Shown here: positions 1 to 8,994 of the stretch, one piece after another
Layout of the letters: each line of letters begins with the position of its first letter
Position numbering within the stretch: the stretch's first letter is position 1
From: Acidithiobacillus ferrianus
GTDB taxonomy: Bacteria; Pseudomonadota; Gammaproteobacteria; Acidithiobacillales; Acidithiobacillaceae
NCBI RefSeq assembly: GCF_010378095.1
Contig: NZ_WNJL01000030.1
Coordinates: forward strand, 114,501-178,500
Direction: 5' to 3'
DNA length: 64,000 nt
Made by a program: the position numbers and the translations under genes
Notes under the pieces: generated by a model
Database searches by the model: none
Seen by the model: only the letters and a program-made list of their open reading frames with translations
Told to the model about the DNA's origin: nothing

Positions 1-245
1 AGGCAAATGCGGGCCGTTGCCAGCGCCTCGCTCAGCCGGCCTTTATAGAAGTAAAATTTGTACAAACCCAGGTAAACGACCATGTGTTCCGGCGCGATGG
101 CGATGGCATCCATCAGGTGATCTTCGGCACACGCATCGTCCGCATAGGAGCGCGCCGCGAGATGCAGATGGCGTTCCGCCGCTTCGGGCAGGATACCTTC
201 GTAATAACGGCGGTTGAGCCATTCATCCTCCCAGATATTACTCAT
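1..245 (-). CDS. TPR-like nif-associated protein, partial (cut by window edge)
   Basis: The first 81 or so residues are visible; the rest lies beyond base 1. The ATG at 245-243 overlaps the TGA of the upstream small gene (ATGA), so translation is probably coupled. The visible part is helical and holds a tetratricopeptide-like segment (APEHMVVYLGLYKFYFYKGR) that clearly resembles the protein at 45416-45916 (DPDDLPAYFALYKLLFRQSR). Both sit at the end of a nif-related unit, so they look like paralogues. TPR proteins usually bind other proteins; no specific role can be assigned. It is the last visible gene of the nifB operon. Confidence 0.75.
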   Translation of the reverse strand, partial: MSNIWEDEWLNRRYYEGILPEAAERHLHLAARSYADDACAEDHLMDAIAIAPEHMVVYLGLYKFYFYKGRLSEALATARIC

Positions 246-472
246 GCGGCACCTCGATGCTTCGCGCTGTCACACAACGCCGCCTCGCATTCCGCACAGC
301 ACGTGTAGTTGCTGTAGGTCCGTGCCAAATGCCGTTGTTCCCGGCCTTGCACGCGCGTGAACAACTCCGCGCCACGGAAGTTGATGGCGTCCAGATGCGC
401 AGGCAGTGCAGACGCATTCGCCGCACACCGATGAATAGTCGCCGTCGGGTGATGCACAATCCAGGTTTCCAT
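242..472 (-). CDS. small Cys-rich hypothetical protein of the nifB operon
   Basis: This 76-residue protein starts at an ATG preceded by a strong ribosome binding site (GGGGAGG, five bases upstream). Its stop overlaps the start of the next gene by four bases. It contains a CCAEC motif followed by another Cys (CCAECEAALC), which could bind a metal or an Fe-S cluster, and several His residues near the N-terminus. I do not recognise the family. Position between an IscA-like gene and a TPR-like gene in the nifB unit suggests a role in nitrogenase cofactor or ferredoxin maturation, but this is inference from context only. Confidence 0.65.
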   Translation of the reverse strand: METWIVHHPTATIHRCAANASALPAHLDAINFRGAELFTRVQGREQRHLARTYSNYTCCAECEAALCDSAKHRGAA

Positions 473-510
473 GCTTGCCTCCCCTCAATGTTCAACTCGG
501 AGTCGGGGTC

Positions 511-846
511 TTATTCCTTGGGTGTAAATGAGGTCCCGCAACCACAGCTGGCCGCCGCGTTGGGATTGGTAAACACCAGCCCGGTATGCATCAGGCTATC
601 CTCGCAATCGACGACGACCCCGTTCAGAAAAGGCACACTCTCCTGTTCCAGAAACACCGGAATGCCGCTACTGGTGATGGCCACATCGCCAGGTTCCGGG
701 GACTCCACGATGCGGAACTCATAGGAAAGGCCGGAACATCCACCCGGCTTCACCGCAAGGCGGAAAGCGCTGGCCGAGCTCCCGCCACCGAAGGTGATCA
801 TCCGTTGAATAAAGCGCTCCGCTTTAGGCGTAAAGGTGAGTTCCAT
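511..846 (-). CDS. HesB/IscA-type iron-sulfur scaffold or carrier protein
   Basis: The 111-residue length and the three conserved cysteines (Cys37 in GGCSG, Cys101 and Cys103 in SCGCG) are diagnostic of the A-type Fe-S carrier family. Such proteins receive Fe-S clusters and pass them to apo-targets in the cytoplasm. A good ribosome binding site (AGGAG, six bases before the ATG) supports the start. It follows the ferredoxin gene by nine bases and is co-directional with nifB, so it probably serves NifB or the ferredoxin. A second, different A-type gene heads the nifUSV operon at 16678. Confidence 0.92.
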   Translation of the reverse strand: MELTFTPKAERFIQRMITFGGGSSASAFRLAVKPGGCSGLSYEFRIVESPEPGDVAITSSGIPVFLEQESVPFLNGVVVDCEDSLMHTGLVFTNPNAAASCGCGTSFTPKE

Positions 847-855
847 GGCAAACTC

Positions 856-1074
856 CTAAGCACTGTAACGCGGATAGTTGTTGTCGATAATGCAGGTGTC
901 ATCCACCGGGCATACCGCCACGCACTGGGGTTCATCGAAATAGTTGATGCATTCCGTACATTTGGCCGGATCGATCACGAAGGTGCCGTTTTTTTCAGAA
1001 ATAGCCATGTTCGGGCATTCCGGCTCGCAGGCCGAACAACTGGTACATTGAGAACTCACGATCTTAAAAGCCAC
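856..1074 (-). CDS. fdxN: 2[4Fe-4S] ferredoxin of the nifB operon (FdxN type)
   Basis: This small ferredoxin has two cysteine clusters: C-X2-C-X2-C-X3-C near the N-terminus ([11 protein letters not shown]) and a second set with an insertion between the first cysteines ([17 protein letters not shown]), as in FdxN-like ferredoxins encoded beside nifB. In Azotobacter vinelandii the equivalent protein supports NifB during NifB-co synthesis. I chose the GTG at 1074-1072 because AAGGAGA lies seven bases upstream; a further in-frame GTG at 1092 lies on the other side of that site. The gene is 53 bases downstream of nifB. Confidence 0.92.
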   Translation of the reverse strand: MAFKIVSSQCTSCSACEPECPNMAISEKNGTFVIDPAKCTECINYFDEPQCVAVCPVDDTCIIDNNYPRYSA

Positions 1075-1127
1075 GATGCTTCTCCTTTTCACAAAAATGG
1101 GAGGAGGCGTTCTCCCCCCGAATATGC

Positions 1128-2696
1128 TCAGGCCGCGACGTATGCCCCTTGCCGGATCTGCGCGTCTCCGCGTTGACCATGCACGACGGACCCGCTGCGG
1201 ATCTTGTCGAGATAGTCCCGGTAGTAGGCAATGACGGACTGTTCGATATACTCAAACGCGTAACGGTCCACCGCATCGATTCCGGCGGACTCCAGAGAGG
1301 CTTTCGGACAACCGCCGATCTTGGCCACGAAAACCGCCGTACAATCGTTGATCGCGCGGATGATGGTGGTTTCCAGCGCTTCCTCTTCGCCATACCCCCC
1401 TTGACAGTAGAGATCCACGCGACGGTGCCCGACAAACTTCGCCCCGGATGCGCTCGCCTCATAAATCTGGAACTCGGTGGCATGGCCGAAGTGTTCATTG
1501 ATCCGTCCGCTGCCCTTGGTGGCCACGGCGATCAGGATTTTGACATCGGACTGTTCACCCGCCAGGGTTTCCAGCTCCATCCGTTTGGCGTCCGCCGTGG
1601 CCTGACGCTCCTGCTCGACCAGCGTCTGATAGGCTTTGCGCGAATCGATGTCGTAATCCACCTCCATTGCCATTACCGCCTCGGTGGTGAATTCCGCCGA
1701 ACGATCCTCACCCAGCAGACCCACCGCGTCCGCGCGGCATTGCCGGCAGTGGCGCATCATGTTCATCTCGCCTTCGCAACTGTCCTGTAGGCTCTTGAGC
1801 TCCTGGGCGGTCGGACCGCGCTGACCGTTCAACCCGAACACCGTGCCGTGTTCGGGCGCGGAAATCAGAGGCATGATGTTGTGAAGGAAGGCACCGCGGC
1901 TCTTGACCGCCCGGTTGACCTCCACCAGATGGTGATCGTTGATGCCCGGAATCATGACCGAATTGACCTTGCAAAGAATGCCGCGTTCGGTCAGCATCTC
2001 CAGTCCCTGCATTTGCCGGTCCGTCAGTATCTGTGCCGCCTCACGCCCCTTGTAACGTTTGTTTTTGTAATAAATCCAGGGATAGATTTGCGCACCGACG
2101 TCGGCATCCACCATATTGATGGTGATGGTGACGTGATCCACGTTATATCCGGCAATGGTATTCACATGATCCGGGAGCATCAGGCCGTTGGTGGACAGGC
2201 AGAGTTTGATGTCCGGCGCCGTTTTCGAGATCAGTTCAAAAGTCTTGAAGGTTTTCTCGGGATTGGCCAGGGGGTCTCCCGGACCGGCGATACCCAGCAC
2301 GGTCATTTGCGGAATGGTGGAGGCAACGGCCAGCACCTTTTTGGCCGCTTGCTCCGGGGTCAGTTTTTCGCTGACCACTCCCGGACGGCTTTCGTTGGCA
2401 CAGTCGTATTTGCGATTGCAATAGTTGCATTGGATATTGCAAGCGGGAGCCACCGCGACGTGCATGCGGGCGTAGTGATGATGCGCTTCCTCACTGTAGC
2501 AGGGATGGTTTTTGACCTTTTCCCAGATCTCCGGGGCCAGATCACCCTGCCCCGCCCCGGTGCCACAACTGGCCTTGCCGGAACCACCACTCGTACCACA
2601 ACCCTGATGCTCTGCCTTTTGCTGCATGATCTCATCCAGATCCACCCCGTTATTGGGCGTGGCGACGCTGGCGAGAGAAACTATTTGGGATGCCAT
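1128..2696 (-). CDS. nifB: NifB, radical SAM FeMo-cofactor core synthase
   Basis: NifB builds NifB-co, the 8Fe-9S-C precursor of FeMo-co, by a radical SAM reaction. The 522-residue protein has a Gly/Cys-rich N-terminus, the radical SAM motif C-X3-C-X2-C (CNIQCNYC, about residues 87-94), the conserved [11 protein letters not shown] segment, and a C-terminal NifX/NafY-like domain from about residue 385 ([21 protein letters not shown]). Length and the two-domain design match proteobacterial NifB. GGAGG lies nine bases before the ATG. A sigma-54 promoter and a NifA site lie upstream, so it heads its own unit: nifB, ferredoxin, IscA-like gene, small Cys protein, TPR-like gene. Confidence 0.98.
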   Translation of the reverse strand: MASQIVSLASVATPNNGVDLDEIMQQKAEHQGCGTSGGSGKASCGTGAGQGDLAPEIWEKVKNHPCYSEEAHHHYARMHVAVAPACNIQCNYCNRKYDCANESRPGVVSEKLTPEQAAKKVLAVASTIPQMTVLGIAGPGDPLANPEKTFKTFELISKTAPDIKLCLSTNGLMLPDHVNTIAGYNVDHVTITINMVDADVGAQIYPWIYYKNKRYKGREAAQILTDRQMQGLEMLTERGILCKVNSVMIPGINDHHLVEVNRAVKSRGAFLHNIMPLISAPEHGTVFGLNGQRGPTAQELKSLQDSCEGEMNMMRHCRQCRADAVGLLGEDRSAEFTTEAVMAMEVDYDIDSRKAYQTLVEQERQATADAKRMELETLAGEQSDVKILIAVATKGSGRINEHFGHATEFQIYEASASGAKFVGHRRVDLYCQGGYGEEEALETTIIRAINDCTAVFVAKIGGCPKASLESAGIDAVDRYAFEYIEQSVIAYYRDYLDKIRSGSVVHGQRGDAQIRQGAYVAA

Positions 2697-2797
2697 GGGC
2701 GTAATCCTCCATACGGATCTTCGATAAACGATGGAAAACCGCGCGCCTCATGGATGTATCGGCTTGCTCCTAAGAAGCTGACGCTTGCAGGATCTTT

Positions 2798-2813
2798 AGC
2801 AAAAGCAATGCCA
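2798..2813 (-). promoter_or_regulatory. sigma-54 (-24/-12) promoter of nifB
   Basis: Read on the minus strand the sequence is TGGCATTGCTTTTGCT, an excellent match to the TGGCAC-N5-TTGCW consensus with exact GG-N10-GC spacing. It lies about 100 bases before the nifB start and about 95 bases downstream of a TGT-N10-ACA NifA site, the usual geometry for NifA-dependent promoters. Confidence 0.88.
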
Positions 2814-2906
2814 GCATAGGCAGTCTTTATTTTTCAATGGATTGGAATGAGATATGGGGTGATTTGTCGGTAACGCTACGCGCGTATCCGACACAGCCGC
2901 GGAAAT

Positions 2907-2922
2907 TGTCGAAAACCAGACA
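2907..2922. promoter_or_regulatory. NifA upstream activator site for nifB
   Basis: TGTCGAAAACCAGACA matches TGT-N10-ACA, the NifA binding consensus. The element is expected by chance about once per 4 kb, but its position about 95 bp upstream of a good sigma-54 promoter makes it credible. An imperfect inverted repeat at 2865-2893 (TGTCGG...CCGACA) lies between this site and the promoter. It may be part of the end of the nifA transcript, but it has no T-tract. Confidence 0.78.
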
Positions 2923-2954
2923 AAGGAAGGGGTGAAGACGGTCGGCACCCAGGA

Positions 2955-4580
2955 TCAGAGCTTTTTGACTTCTATGCCATGTTTATGGAGGGCATAACCG
3001 AGTTTGCGGGTAGTGGTCCCCAGCAAACGAGCGGCTTTGGCTTGTACCCAGCCACAACGATCCATGGCCTGGATCAGGCGGTTCCTTTCCGACAAGGGGG
3101 CGGCGCTCTCCATGTCGTTGGCCGCCGCTGGCTCCGCGGCCTCCGGCATGAGGGGGGGCGGCACACCACCACCGCTAGACACCCGCATGGTGACAATGGG
3201 GTGTCCCCCCTCCAGCGGTCGCAAGGCCATCGAGAGACACTGATTGCGCTGGCAGGGCACGTCGAGATTGCGAATGATGTCCCCGCGTATCATGGTGGCG
3301 GTGCGTTCGACGCAGTTTTCCAACTCCCGCACGTTGCCCGGCCAGTAGCAGGACACCATGGTTTGCAACGCTTCCGGGCTGAGGGTCAGTTTGCGCTGAT
3401 TCTCGACGTTGTAGCGGGCGAGGAAGTGTTCGATCAGGGCGGGAATATCCTCGCGCCGCTCCCGCAACGGAGGCAGAAAGATACTGACGACATTGATCCG
3501 GTAGTAGAGGTCGGCGCGGAATTCGCCCTTGCTCACCGCCTCTTCAAGATTGCGGTTGGTGGCCGTAATGATGCGCACATTGATCCGCCGGGTCTGCGTG
3601 CCGCCCACCCGCTCGAATTCACGCTCCTGCAGCACCCGCAGAAGTTTGGCCTGGAAAGCCGGAGAGATGTCGCCGATCTCATCGAGAAACAGCGTGCCGC
3701 CATCCGCCAATTCGAATCGCCCCTTACGCTCCTGGGTGGCTCCAGTAAAAGCGCCGCGCTCATGCCCGAAAAGCTCTGATTCCAGAATGCTTTCAGGAAG
3801 CGCCGCGCAGTTGAGGGAAACAAAGGCCTTGTCGCGACGGGGACTGAGATAATGAATGGCGCGGGCGATCACTTCCTTGCCGGTGCCCGACTCACCGCGC
3901 AGCAGCACGGTCGCCTTGCCCGGTGCCGCCTGATGCACATCGGCAAACACGGTCTGCATGGCTCGGCTGTGCCCGATAACGTTCTTGATGCTATAGCGCT
4001 TCTGGAGTTCTTTCTGCAAGCGGTGTTTTTCCCGTAAAAGGCGGTTTCTTTCCGCGCTGATCCCCTGATGCAGATTGACGGTCTGTCCCACCAGATTGGC
4101 GATCATCTGTAGCAGGCGGACGTCGGACCGGAAACTCACGCCCTTGTGCCGCTCGCTGCGATAGATGGCCAGCACGCCGATACATTCATAACCGACTTTG
4201 ATGGGCACGCCCACAAAGGCGTGCAGACGCTGGTGGATCTCCGGCTCGTAAGCGCGATGCAGGAAGGCCGGTTCCTGGGAAACATCAGGGATGACCACCG
4301 GCATACCGGCCCGCATGATCTTGCCCACCATCCCTTCGCCCAGACGATACCGCCCCCGTTCCATTTCCGCGACGGACAGGCCGGTTGCGGCAATCACCCC
4401 CACCAGATCCTCATCCATCCGCAAGAGAATCATGGACGGGGAGATATACAGATGGCTTTCCAGCGTCTTGAGCACATCGTTCAGCGTGTGCTCGAGGTCC
4501 ATGGAGGAACTGAGCACCTTGCTTACCTCGTAGATGGTCGTCAGTTCCTGAAAATGGTTGGGGGTAATGCGATCTTTCAT
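2955..4580 (-). CDS. nifA: NifA, sigma-54-dependent activator of nif genes (oxygen-sensitive type)
   Basis: The 541-residue enhancer-binding protein has an N-terminal GAF domain (about 25-170), an AAA+ sigma-54 interaction domain with Walker A GESGTGKE and the GAFTGA loop, and a C-terminal Fis-type helix-turn-helix (about 495-535). It binds TGT-N10-ACA sites and activates sigma-54 RNA polymerase. Cys411, Cys423, Cys443 and Cys448 form the exact C-X11-C-X19-C-X4-C pattern known from oxygen- and metal-sensitive NifA proteins of rhizobia; enteric and Azotobacter NifA lack the C-X4-C. No nifL is nearby. The gene follows a small ORF by 25 bases and is probably part of the draT unit. Confidence 0.97.
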   Translation of the reverse strand: MKDRITPNHFQELTTIYEVSKVLSSSMDLEHTLNDVLKTLESHLYISPSMILLRMDEDLVGVIAATGLSVAEMERGRYRLGEGMVGKIMRAGMPVVIPDVSQEPAFLHRAYEPEIHQRLHAFVGVPIKVGYECIGVLAIYRSERHKGVSFRSDVRLLQMIANLVGQTVNLHQGISAERNRLLREKHRLQKELQKRYSIKNVIGHSRAMQTVFADVHQAAPGKATVLLRGESGTGKEVIARAIHYLSPRRDKAFVSLNCAALPESILESELFGHERGAFTGATQERKGRFELADGGTLFLDEIGDISPAFQAKLLRVLQEREFERVGGTQTRRINVRIITATNRNLEEAVSKGEFRADLYYRINVVSIFLPPLRERREDIPALIEHFLARYNVENQRKLTLSPEALQTMVSCYWPGNVRELENCVERTATMIRGDIIRNLDVPCQRNQCLSMALRPLEGGHPIVTMRVSSGGGVPPPLMPEAAEPAAANDMESAAPLSERNRLIQAMDRCGWVQAKAARLLGTTTRKLGYALHKHGIEVKKL

Positions 4581-4605
4581 GATGGCATCCTCTTCTCTAC
4601 AGCGC

Positions 4606-4848
4606 TCAGGAAGCGTTGGTTTGGGATGAGGTGGATGGAATCTTCAACCGATCCCGGTTTGCCCCGACCGTTGGGCAGGGCACCGGACGTCGCCAATCTT
4701 CTGGGCTGGCACCGACGCTTACAGCATACCTTCCGGGAAATGCGGAAGTCCAGCGCGCCAGAAGGGCATCCACCTGGATCGGGATATCCCGGCCAACCGC
4801 CGATCCCGGGTAGACGCCCATCGCTCTTTCCCGCCAGTCGCAGCCCAT
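4606..4848 (-). CDS. hypothetical protein between draT and nifA
   Basis: This 80-residue reading frame fills the gap between draT and nifA on the same strand. Its ATG lies nine bases past the draT stop and is preceded by GAGGGCGAG at suitable spacing; its stop is 25 bases before nifA. I recognise no domain, signal peptide or cysteine motif. The tight spacing favours a real gene, but the composition is not decisive and conservation would have to be tested. It could instead be untranslated spacer. Confidence 0.4.
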   Translation of the reverse strand: MGCDWRERAMGVYPGSAVGRDIPIQVDALLARWTSAFPGRYAVSVGASPEDWRRPVPCPTVGANRDRLKIPSTSSQTNAS

Positions 4849-4857
4849 TTCTCGCCC

Positions 4858-5661
4858 TCAGTAATAACCCATATGCGCCGCGTACTCACCGCCAACCACC
4901 AAGTACTCACTCTCGGCATGCAGCGCGGGGCATGGCACCAGCCCCTTGAAAAAAAGTAATTTTACCAGCGGCACCTCGATCTCCAGGATCGCATCGCCAA
5001 ACACGCTGGCCACCTGTCGATCGCTACTGAAAGAAACCAGATTGTTCAGCCGGATTACCCCGTGCCGCATCCCGGTTTTCCAGAGAATGGGGTGTTCGGT
5101 AAAGCCATTCGTTCCGCGGTACAGCCGCAAATGCCGTTGTCCCGGCGCCAGAAAACGTCGCGCCGACCACTGGGCGAACTCAAACAACAGGTCAAGCTGC
5201 AGACGTATGCCATTATTGTCGAAACGTCCCGCCATCTTGTCCGTCATATACCGCACCCAGGCGGGGTCGCCCAATCGACTGATCACCTGTCCATGAAAAG
5301 TCGGCGCGATTCCGAACCGGCTCTCCACCCAGCTTTTCAGAACGGCGCCCTCCGGTGAATTGCTGTCATATCCCCACCCCCGCAGCAATCGCAGATAACT
5401 GCTCTTGAAGCGCCGTTGCGATGTGGTACCGGACGCGCGATCAAATACCGCTGCCATGTAGTCTTGAAAGATCCGTCCCGCCTCCCGCTGATCCCGTGCC
5501 CGGTCCAAGCGTTGAAAAAGGGTCTGGTGACTGTCCCGCACCCCGGTGATATGCACGGGTATCGGGAACGTTTGAAATTCCGCACTGTTCAGCAAACCCG
5601 ACGGAATGCCGGTCAAATTGCTGCCGAGACTGCCGCGATCAAAAAGCGTCCCCAACGCCAA
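4858..5661 (-). CDS. draT: DraT, NAD+-dinitrogen-reductase ADP-D-ribosyltransferase
   Basis: DraT switches off nitrogenase by moving ADP-ribose from NAD+ to one arginine of NifH when ammonium or darkness/energy stress is sensed. The 267-residue sequence shows family hallmarks: the N-terminal SNLTGIPS and a HITGVRD block, LRLYRGTN, and LVSFSSDRQVASVFGD with ILEIEVPL. No ATG fits: TTG at 5661 is the first start after an in-frame TAA (5667-5665), and it lacks a clear ribosome binding site. It probably depends on reinitiation after the preceding gene, which is in the same frame. The partner glycohydrolase DraG is not in the window. Confidence 0.93.
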   Translation of the reverse strand: MALGTLFDRGSLGSNLTGIPSGLLNSAEFQTFPIPVHITGVRDSHQTLFQRLDRARDQREAGRIFQDYMAAVFDRASGTTSQRRFKSSYLRLLRGWGYDSNSPEGAVLKSWVESRFGIAPTFHGQVISRLGDPAWVRYMTDKMAGRFDNNGIRLQLDLLFEFAQWSARRFLAPGQRHLRLYRGTNGFTEHPILWKTGMRHGVIRLNNLVSFSSDRQVASVFGDAILEIEVPLVKLLFFKGLVPCPALHAESEYLVVGGEYAAHMGYY

Positions 5662-5664
5662 AGG

Positions 5665-6048
5665 TTACTGCAACACCGTGGCCACCGTGGCCCTGACATT
5701 TTCGAGTCGCAATGGCGTATACAACAAGGCGAAACCCTTGCTGACCGTCGCTTGGGTCAGGGCGGACCCGGCTTCGCCCACCACGAGCAACAGGCGCGCC
5801 TGGGGAAACTGTTGAGAAACGCGCTCCACGGTCAACGCGCCATCGCGCAGCGGCGCCTCGCCAAGAATGATCAGATCCGGCGGCCAGTCTCTGGCTTTGG
5901 CGACCGCCGCATCCAGATTGGCGAGCTCATGGGTCTCATACTCATCATGCAGCATGAATTGCAGCGCCATACGGCCAATTTCATCCGTATCCAGTACAAA
6001 GATGCGCGAGTTTTTTACTGCAAGGGCAGAATCCACACCGATTTGCAT
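5665..6048 (-). CDS. degenerate response-regulator receiver protein upstream of draT
   Basis: The 127-residue protein looks like a stand-alone CheY-type receiver fold: an N-terminal FVLDTDE resembling the acidic pair, and a DLIILGEAP strand where true receivers have the phosphorylated Asp (DLVLLDxxMP). That Asp is replaced, so phosphotransfer is unlikely. The ATG at 6048 has GGGAGG five bases upstream. The gene is first behind a sigma-54 promoter and ends one codon before draT in the same frame. It may regulate DraT or bind a signal; this is inference. Confidence 0.75.
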   Translation of the reverse strand: MQIGVDSALAVKNSRIFVLDTDEIGRMALQFMLHDEYETHELANLDAAVAKARDWPPDLIILGEAPLRDGALTVERVSQQFPQARLLLVVGEAGSALTQATVSKGFALLYTPLRLENVRATVATVLQ

Positions 6049-6100
6049 ACACACCTCCCGAGTCGCGGACACACGTTTTCTGGATGAGATGTGAGGGACA

Positions 6101-6116
6101 TGCAGATTCTATGCCA
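6101..6116 (-). promoter_or_regulatory. sigma-54 promoter of the pseudo-receiver-draT-nifA unit
   Basis: On the minus strand the sequence is TGGCATAGAATCTGCA, with GG-N10-GC spacing and good -24 and -12 elements. It lies about 53 bases before the ATG at 6048. The two NifA sites shared with nifH are 155-200 bp away, within the range for looping. If used, it would place nifA under positive autocontrol. Confidence 0.72.
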
Positions 6117-6269
6117 TTCATCTTCGACCTTATTTTCAAATACGGAACACGCGCTTTCGAAATCAGCGAGGAAAAAACTTTCATTGTCTGGCAGGGCATT
6201 AGCTGACCCGATCTTCGCGGAAGGCGCGAGATTCGCCGGACCGGCAATCCATCGACCGACTTTCAGACC

Positions 6270-6315
6270 TGTGGGTTTCCTGACAGACAAAATGTGTTTT
6301 GTCGCTTTTCAAACA
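6270..6315. promoter_or_regulatory. tandem NifA upstream activator sites
   Basis: Two TGT-N10-ACA elements occur at 6270-6285 (TGTGGGTTTCCTGACA) and 6300-6315 (TGTCGCTTTTCAAACA). Their start-to-start distance is 30 bp, close to three helical turns, so both lie on the same face of the DNA. They are about 70-115 bp upstream of the nifH -24 element. Confidence 0.88.
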
Positions 6316-6374
6316 GTCGGGAAAATCCGCCGCAATCTCATTTAATTGGTTTTTAATCAAGTTGTTATATATAA

Positions 6375-7376
<1,002 letters not shown>

Positions 7377-7381
7377 TGGAC

Positions 7382-7420
7382 AGAGGGTATCCGCCGCCCG
7401 GTGGCTGCCCTCTCTTTTTC
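7382..7420 (+). terminator. hairpin with T-tract between nifH and nifD (probable attenuator)
   Basis: AGAGGG (7382-7387) pairs with CCCTCT (7408-7413), with additional GC pairing inside, and CTTTTTC follows. It resembles a leaky terminator or an mRNA end-stabilising hairpin. Such elements after nifH are known to give NifH excess over NifDK in other bacteria. Confidence 0.6.
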
Positions 7421-7439
7421 TCGCTAAAGGAGAGATGTG

Positions 7440-8915
7440 ATGAGCATTACCGCTGAAGAAACCCGGGAGCGGATTGTCGCCGAGACCAAGACGCGCAATC
7501 GTGCCCTGATCGATGAAGTCCTCAAGGTCTATCCGGAGAAAACCGCCAAGAGACGCGCCAAACACCTGGGTGTGTATGAGGAGGGAAAACCGGATTGCGG
7601 CGTCAAATCCAATATCAAGTCGGTGCCCGGCGTCATGACCATTCGCGGTTGCGCCTATGCGGGTTCCAAGGGCGTGGTCTGGGGCCCGATCAAGGACATG
7701 ATTCATATTTCCCACGGACCCGTCGGTTGCGGTCAGTATTCCTGGGCGTCACGCCGCAACTATTATATCGGCACCACGGGTGTGGATACCTTTGTCACGA
7801 TGCAGTTCACCTCCGATTTTCAGGAAAAAGACATCGTTTTCGGTGGCGATAAGAAACTCGAAAAGATCATGGATGAAATCGAGGATCTCTTCCCGCTGAA
7901 CCACGGTATTACCGTGCAATCGGAATGCCCCATCGGCCTGATCGGAGACGACATCGAAGCGGTATCCAAGAAGAAGTCGAAGGAATTCGGTGGGAAGACC
8001 ATTGTTCCGGTGCGTTGTGAGGGCTTCCGGGGGGTATCCCAATCGCTCGGCCACCATATCGCCAACGACAGCATCCGTGACTATGTCTTCGAGAAGCAAG
8101 GTGCGGAACCCAAGCCATTTGAAAAGACGCCGTATGACGTCGCCATCATCGGTGACTACAACATCGGCGGTGATGCCTGGAGTTCACGGATTCTGCTGGA
8201 AGAGATGGGTTTGCGGGTGATCGCCCAGTGGTCCGGTGACGGCTCTCTGGCCGAGTTGGAAAACACCCCCATGGCCAAATTGAATGTCCTGCACTGCTAT
8301 CGCTCCATGAACTATATCTCCCGCTATATGGAAGAAAAGCACGGCGTGCCGTGGGTGGAATACAACTTCTTCGGACCTTCCAAAATCGCCGAATCCTTAC
8401 GGACGATCGCCAGCTATTTTGATGACCACATCAAGGAAGGCGCGGAACGGGTCATCGAGAAGTACAACCGTCTCACCGAGGAAGTGATCGCCAAATACCG
8501 GCCACGCCTGGAAGGCAGAACGGTCATGCTTTTCGTCGGCGGCTTGCGGCCTCGCCATGTCATCGGCGCCTATGAGGATCTCGGCATGAATGTGGTCGGA
8601 ACCGGCTATGAATTCGGCCACAACGACGACTATCAACGGACCACCCATTACGTGAAAGACGGCACGTTGATTTATGACGATGTCACCGGCTACGAGTTTG
8701 AAAAAATGGTGGAAGCCATCCAGCCCGATCTCGTGGGTTCCGGCATCAAGGAAAAGTATGTCTTCCAGAAAATGGGCGTGCCTTTCCGGCAGATGCACTC
8801 CTGGGACTATTCCGGTCCTTATCACGGCTACGATGGCTTCGCCATCTTCGCCCGGGACATGGATATGGCCATCAATAACCCGGTGTGGAGCTTGACCAAA
8901 ACGCCCTGGGAATAA
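7440..8915 (+). CDS. nifD: NifD, nitrogenase MoFe protein alpha chain
   Basis: The alpha subunit of the alpha2beta2 MoFe protein holds FeMo-co and shares the P-cluster with NifK. The 491-residue protein contains the P-cluster cysteine regions ([38 protein letters not shown]), the FeMo-co cysteine in [10 protein letters not shown], and the FeMo-co histidine in [18 protein letters not shown]. The ATG at 7440 is preferred over the overlapping GTG at 7437 because AAGGAG lies seven bases upstream. It lies 63 bases after nifH and 79 before nifK. Confidence 0.99.
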   Translation: MSITAEETRERIVAETKTRNRALIDEVLKVYPEKTAKRRAKHLGVYEEGKPDCGVKSNIKSVPGVMTIRGCAYAGSKGVVWGPIKDMIHISHGPVGCGQYSWASRRNYYIGTTGVDTFVTMQFTSDFQEKDIVFGGDKKLEKIMDEIEDLFPLNHGITVQSECPIGLIGDDIEAVSKKKSKEFGGKTIVPVRCEGFRGVSQSLGHHIANDSIRDYVFEKQGAEPKPFEKTPYDVAIIGDYNIGGDAWSSRILLEEMGLRVIAQWSGDGSLAELENTPMAKLNVLHCYRSMNYISRYMEEKHGVPWVEYNFFGPSKIAESLRTIASYFDDHIKEGAERVIEKYNRLTEEVIAKYRPRLEGRTVMLFVGGLRPRHVIGAYEDLGMNVVGTGYEFGHNDDYQRTTHYVKDGTLIYDDVTGYEFEKMVEAIQPDLVGSGIKEKYVFQKMGVPFRQMHSWDYSGPYHGYDGFAIFARDMDMAINNPVWSLTKTPWE

Positions 8916-8935
8916 GCACTGTGGGGGGCGGCGTT

Positions 8936-8953
8936 CGCCGCCCGCTGAGCGGC
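8936..8953 (+). repeat. GC-rich hairpin in the nifD-nifK gap
   Basis: GGGCGGCG and CGCCGCCC form a perfect 8-bp inverted repeat with almost no loop; a second GGCGG...CCGCC pairing follows within 8955-8975. There is no T-tract, so it is more likely an mRNA-stabilising or processing element than a terminator. Confidence 0.6.
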
Positions 8954-8994
8954 GGATAACGGGCCGCCCCAACGATCGAATGAGGAATATCGCC

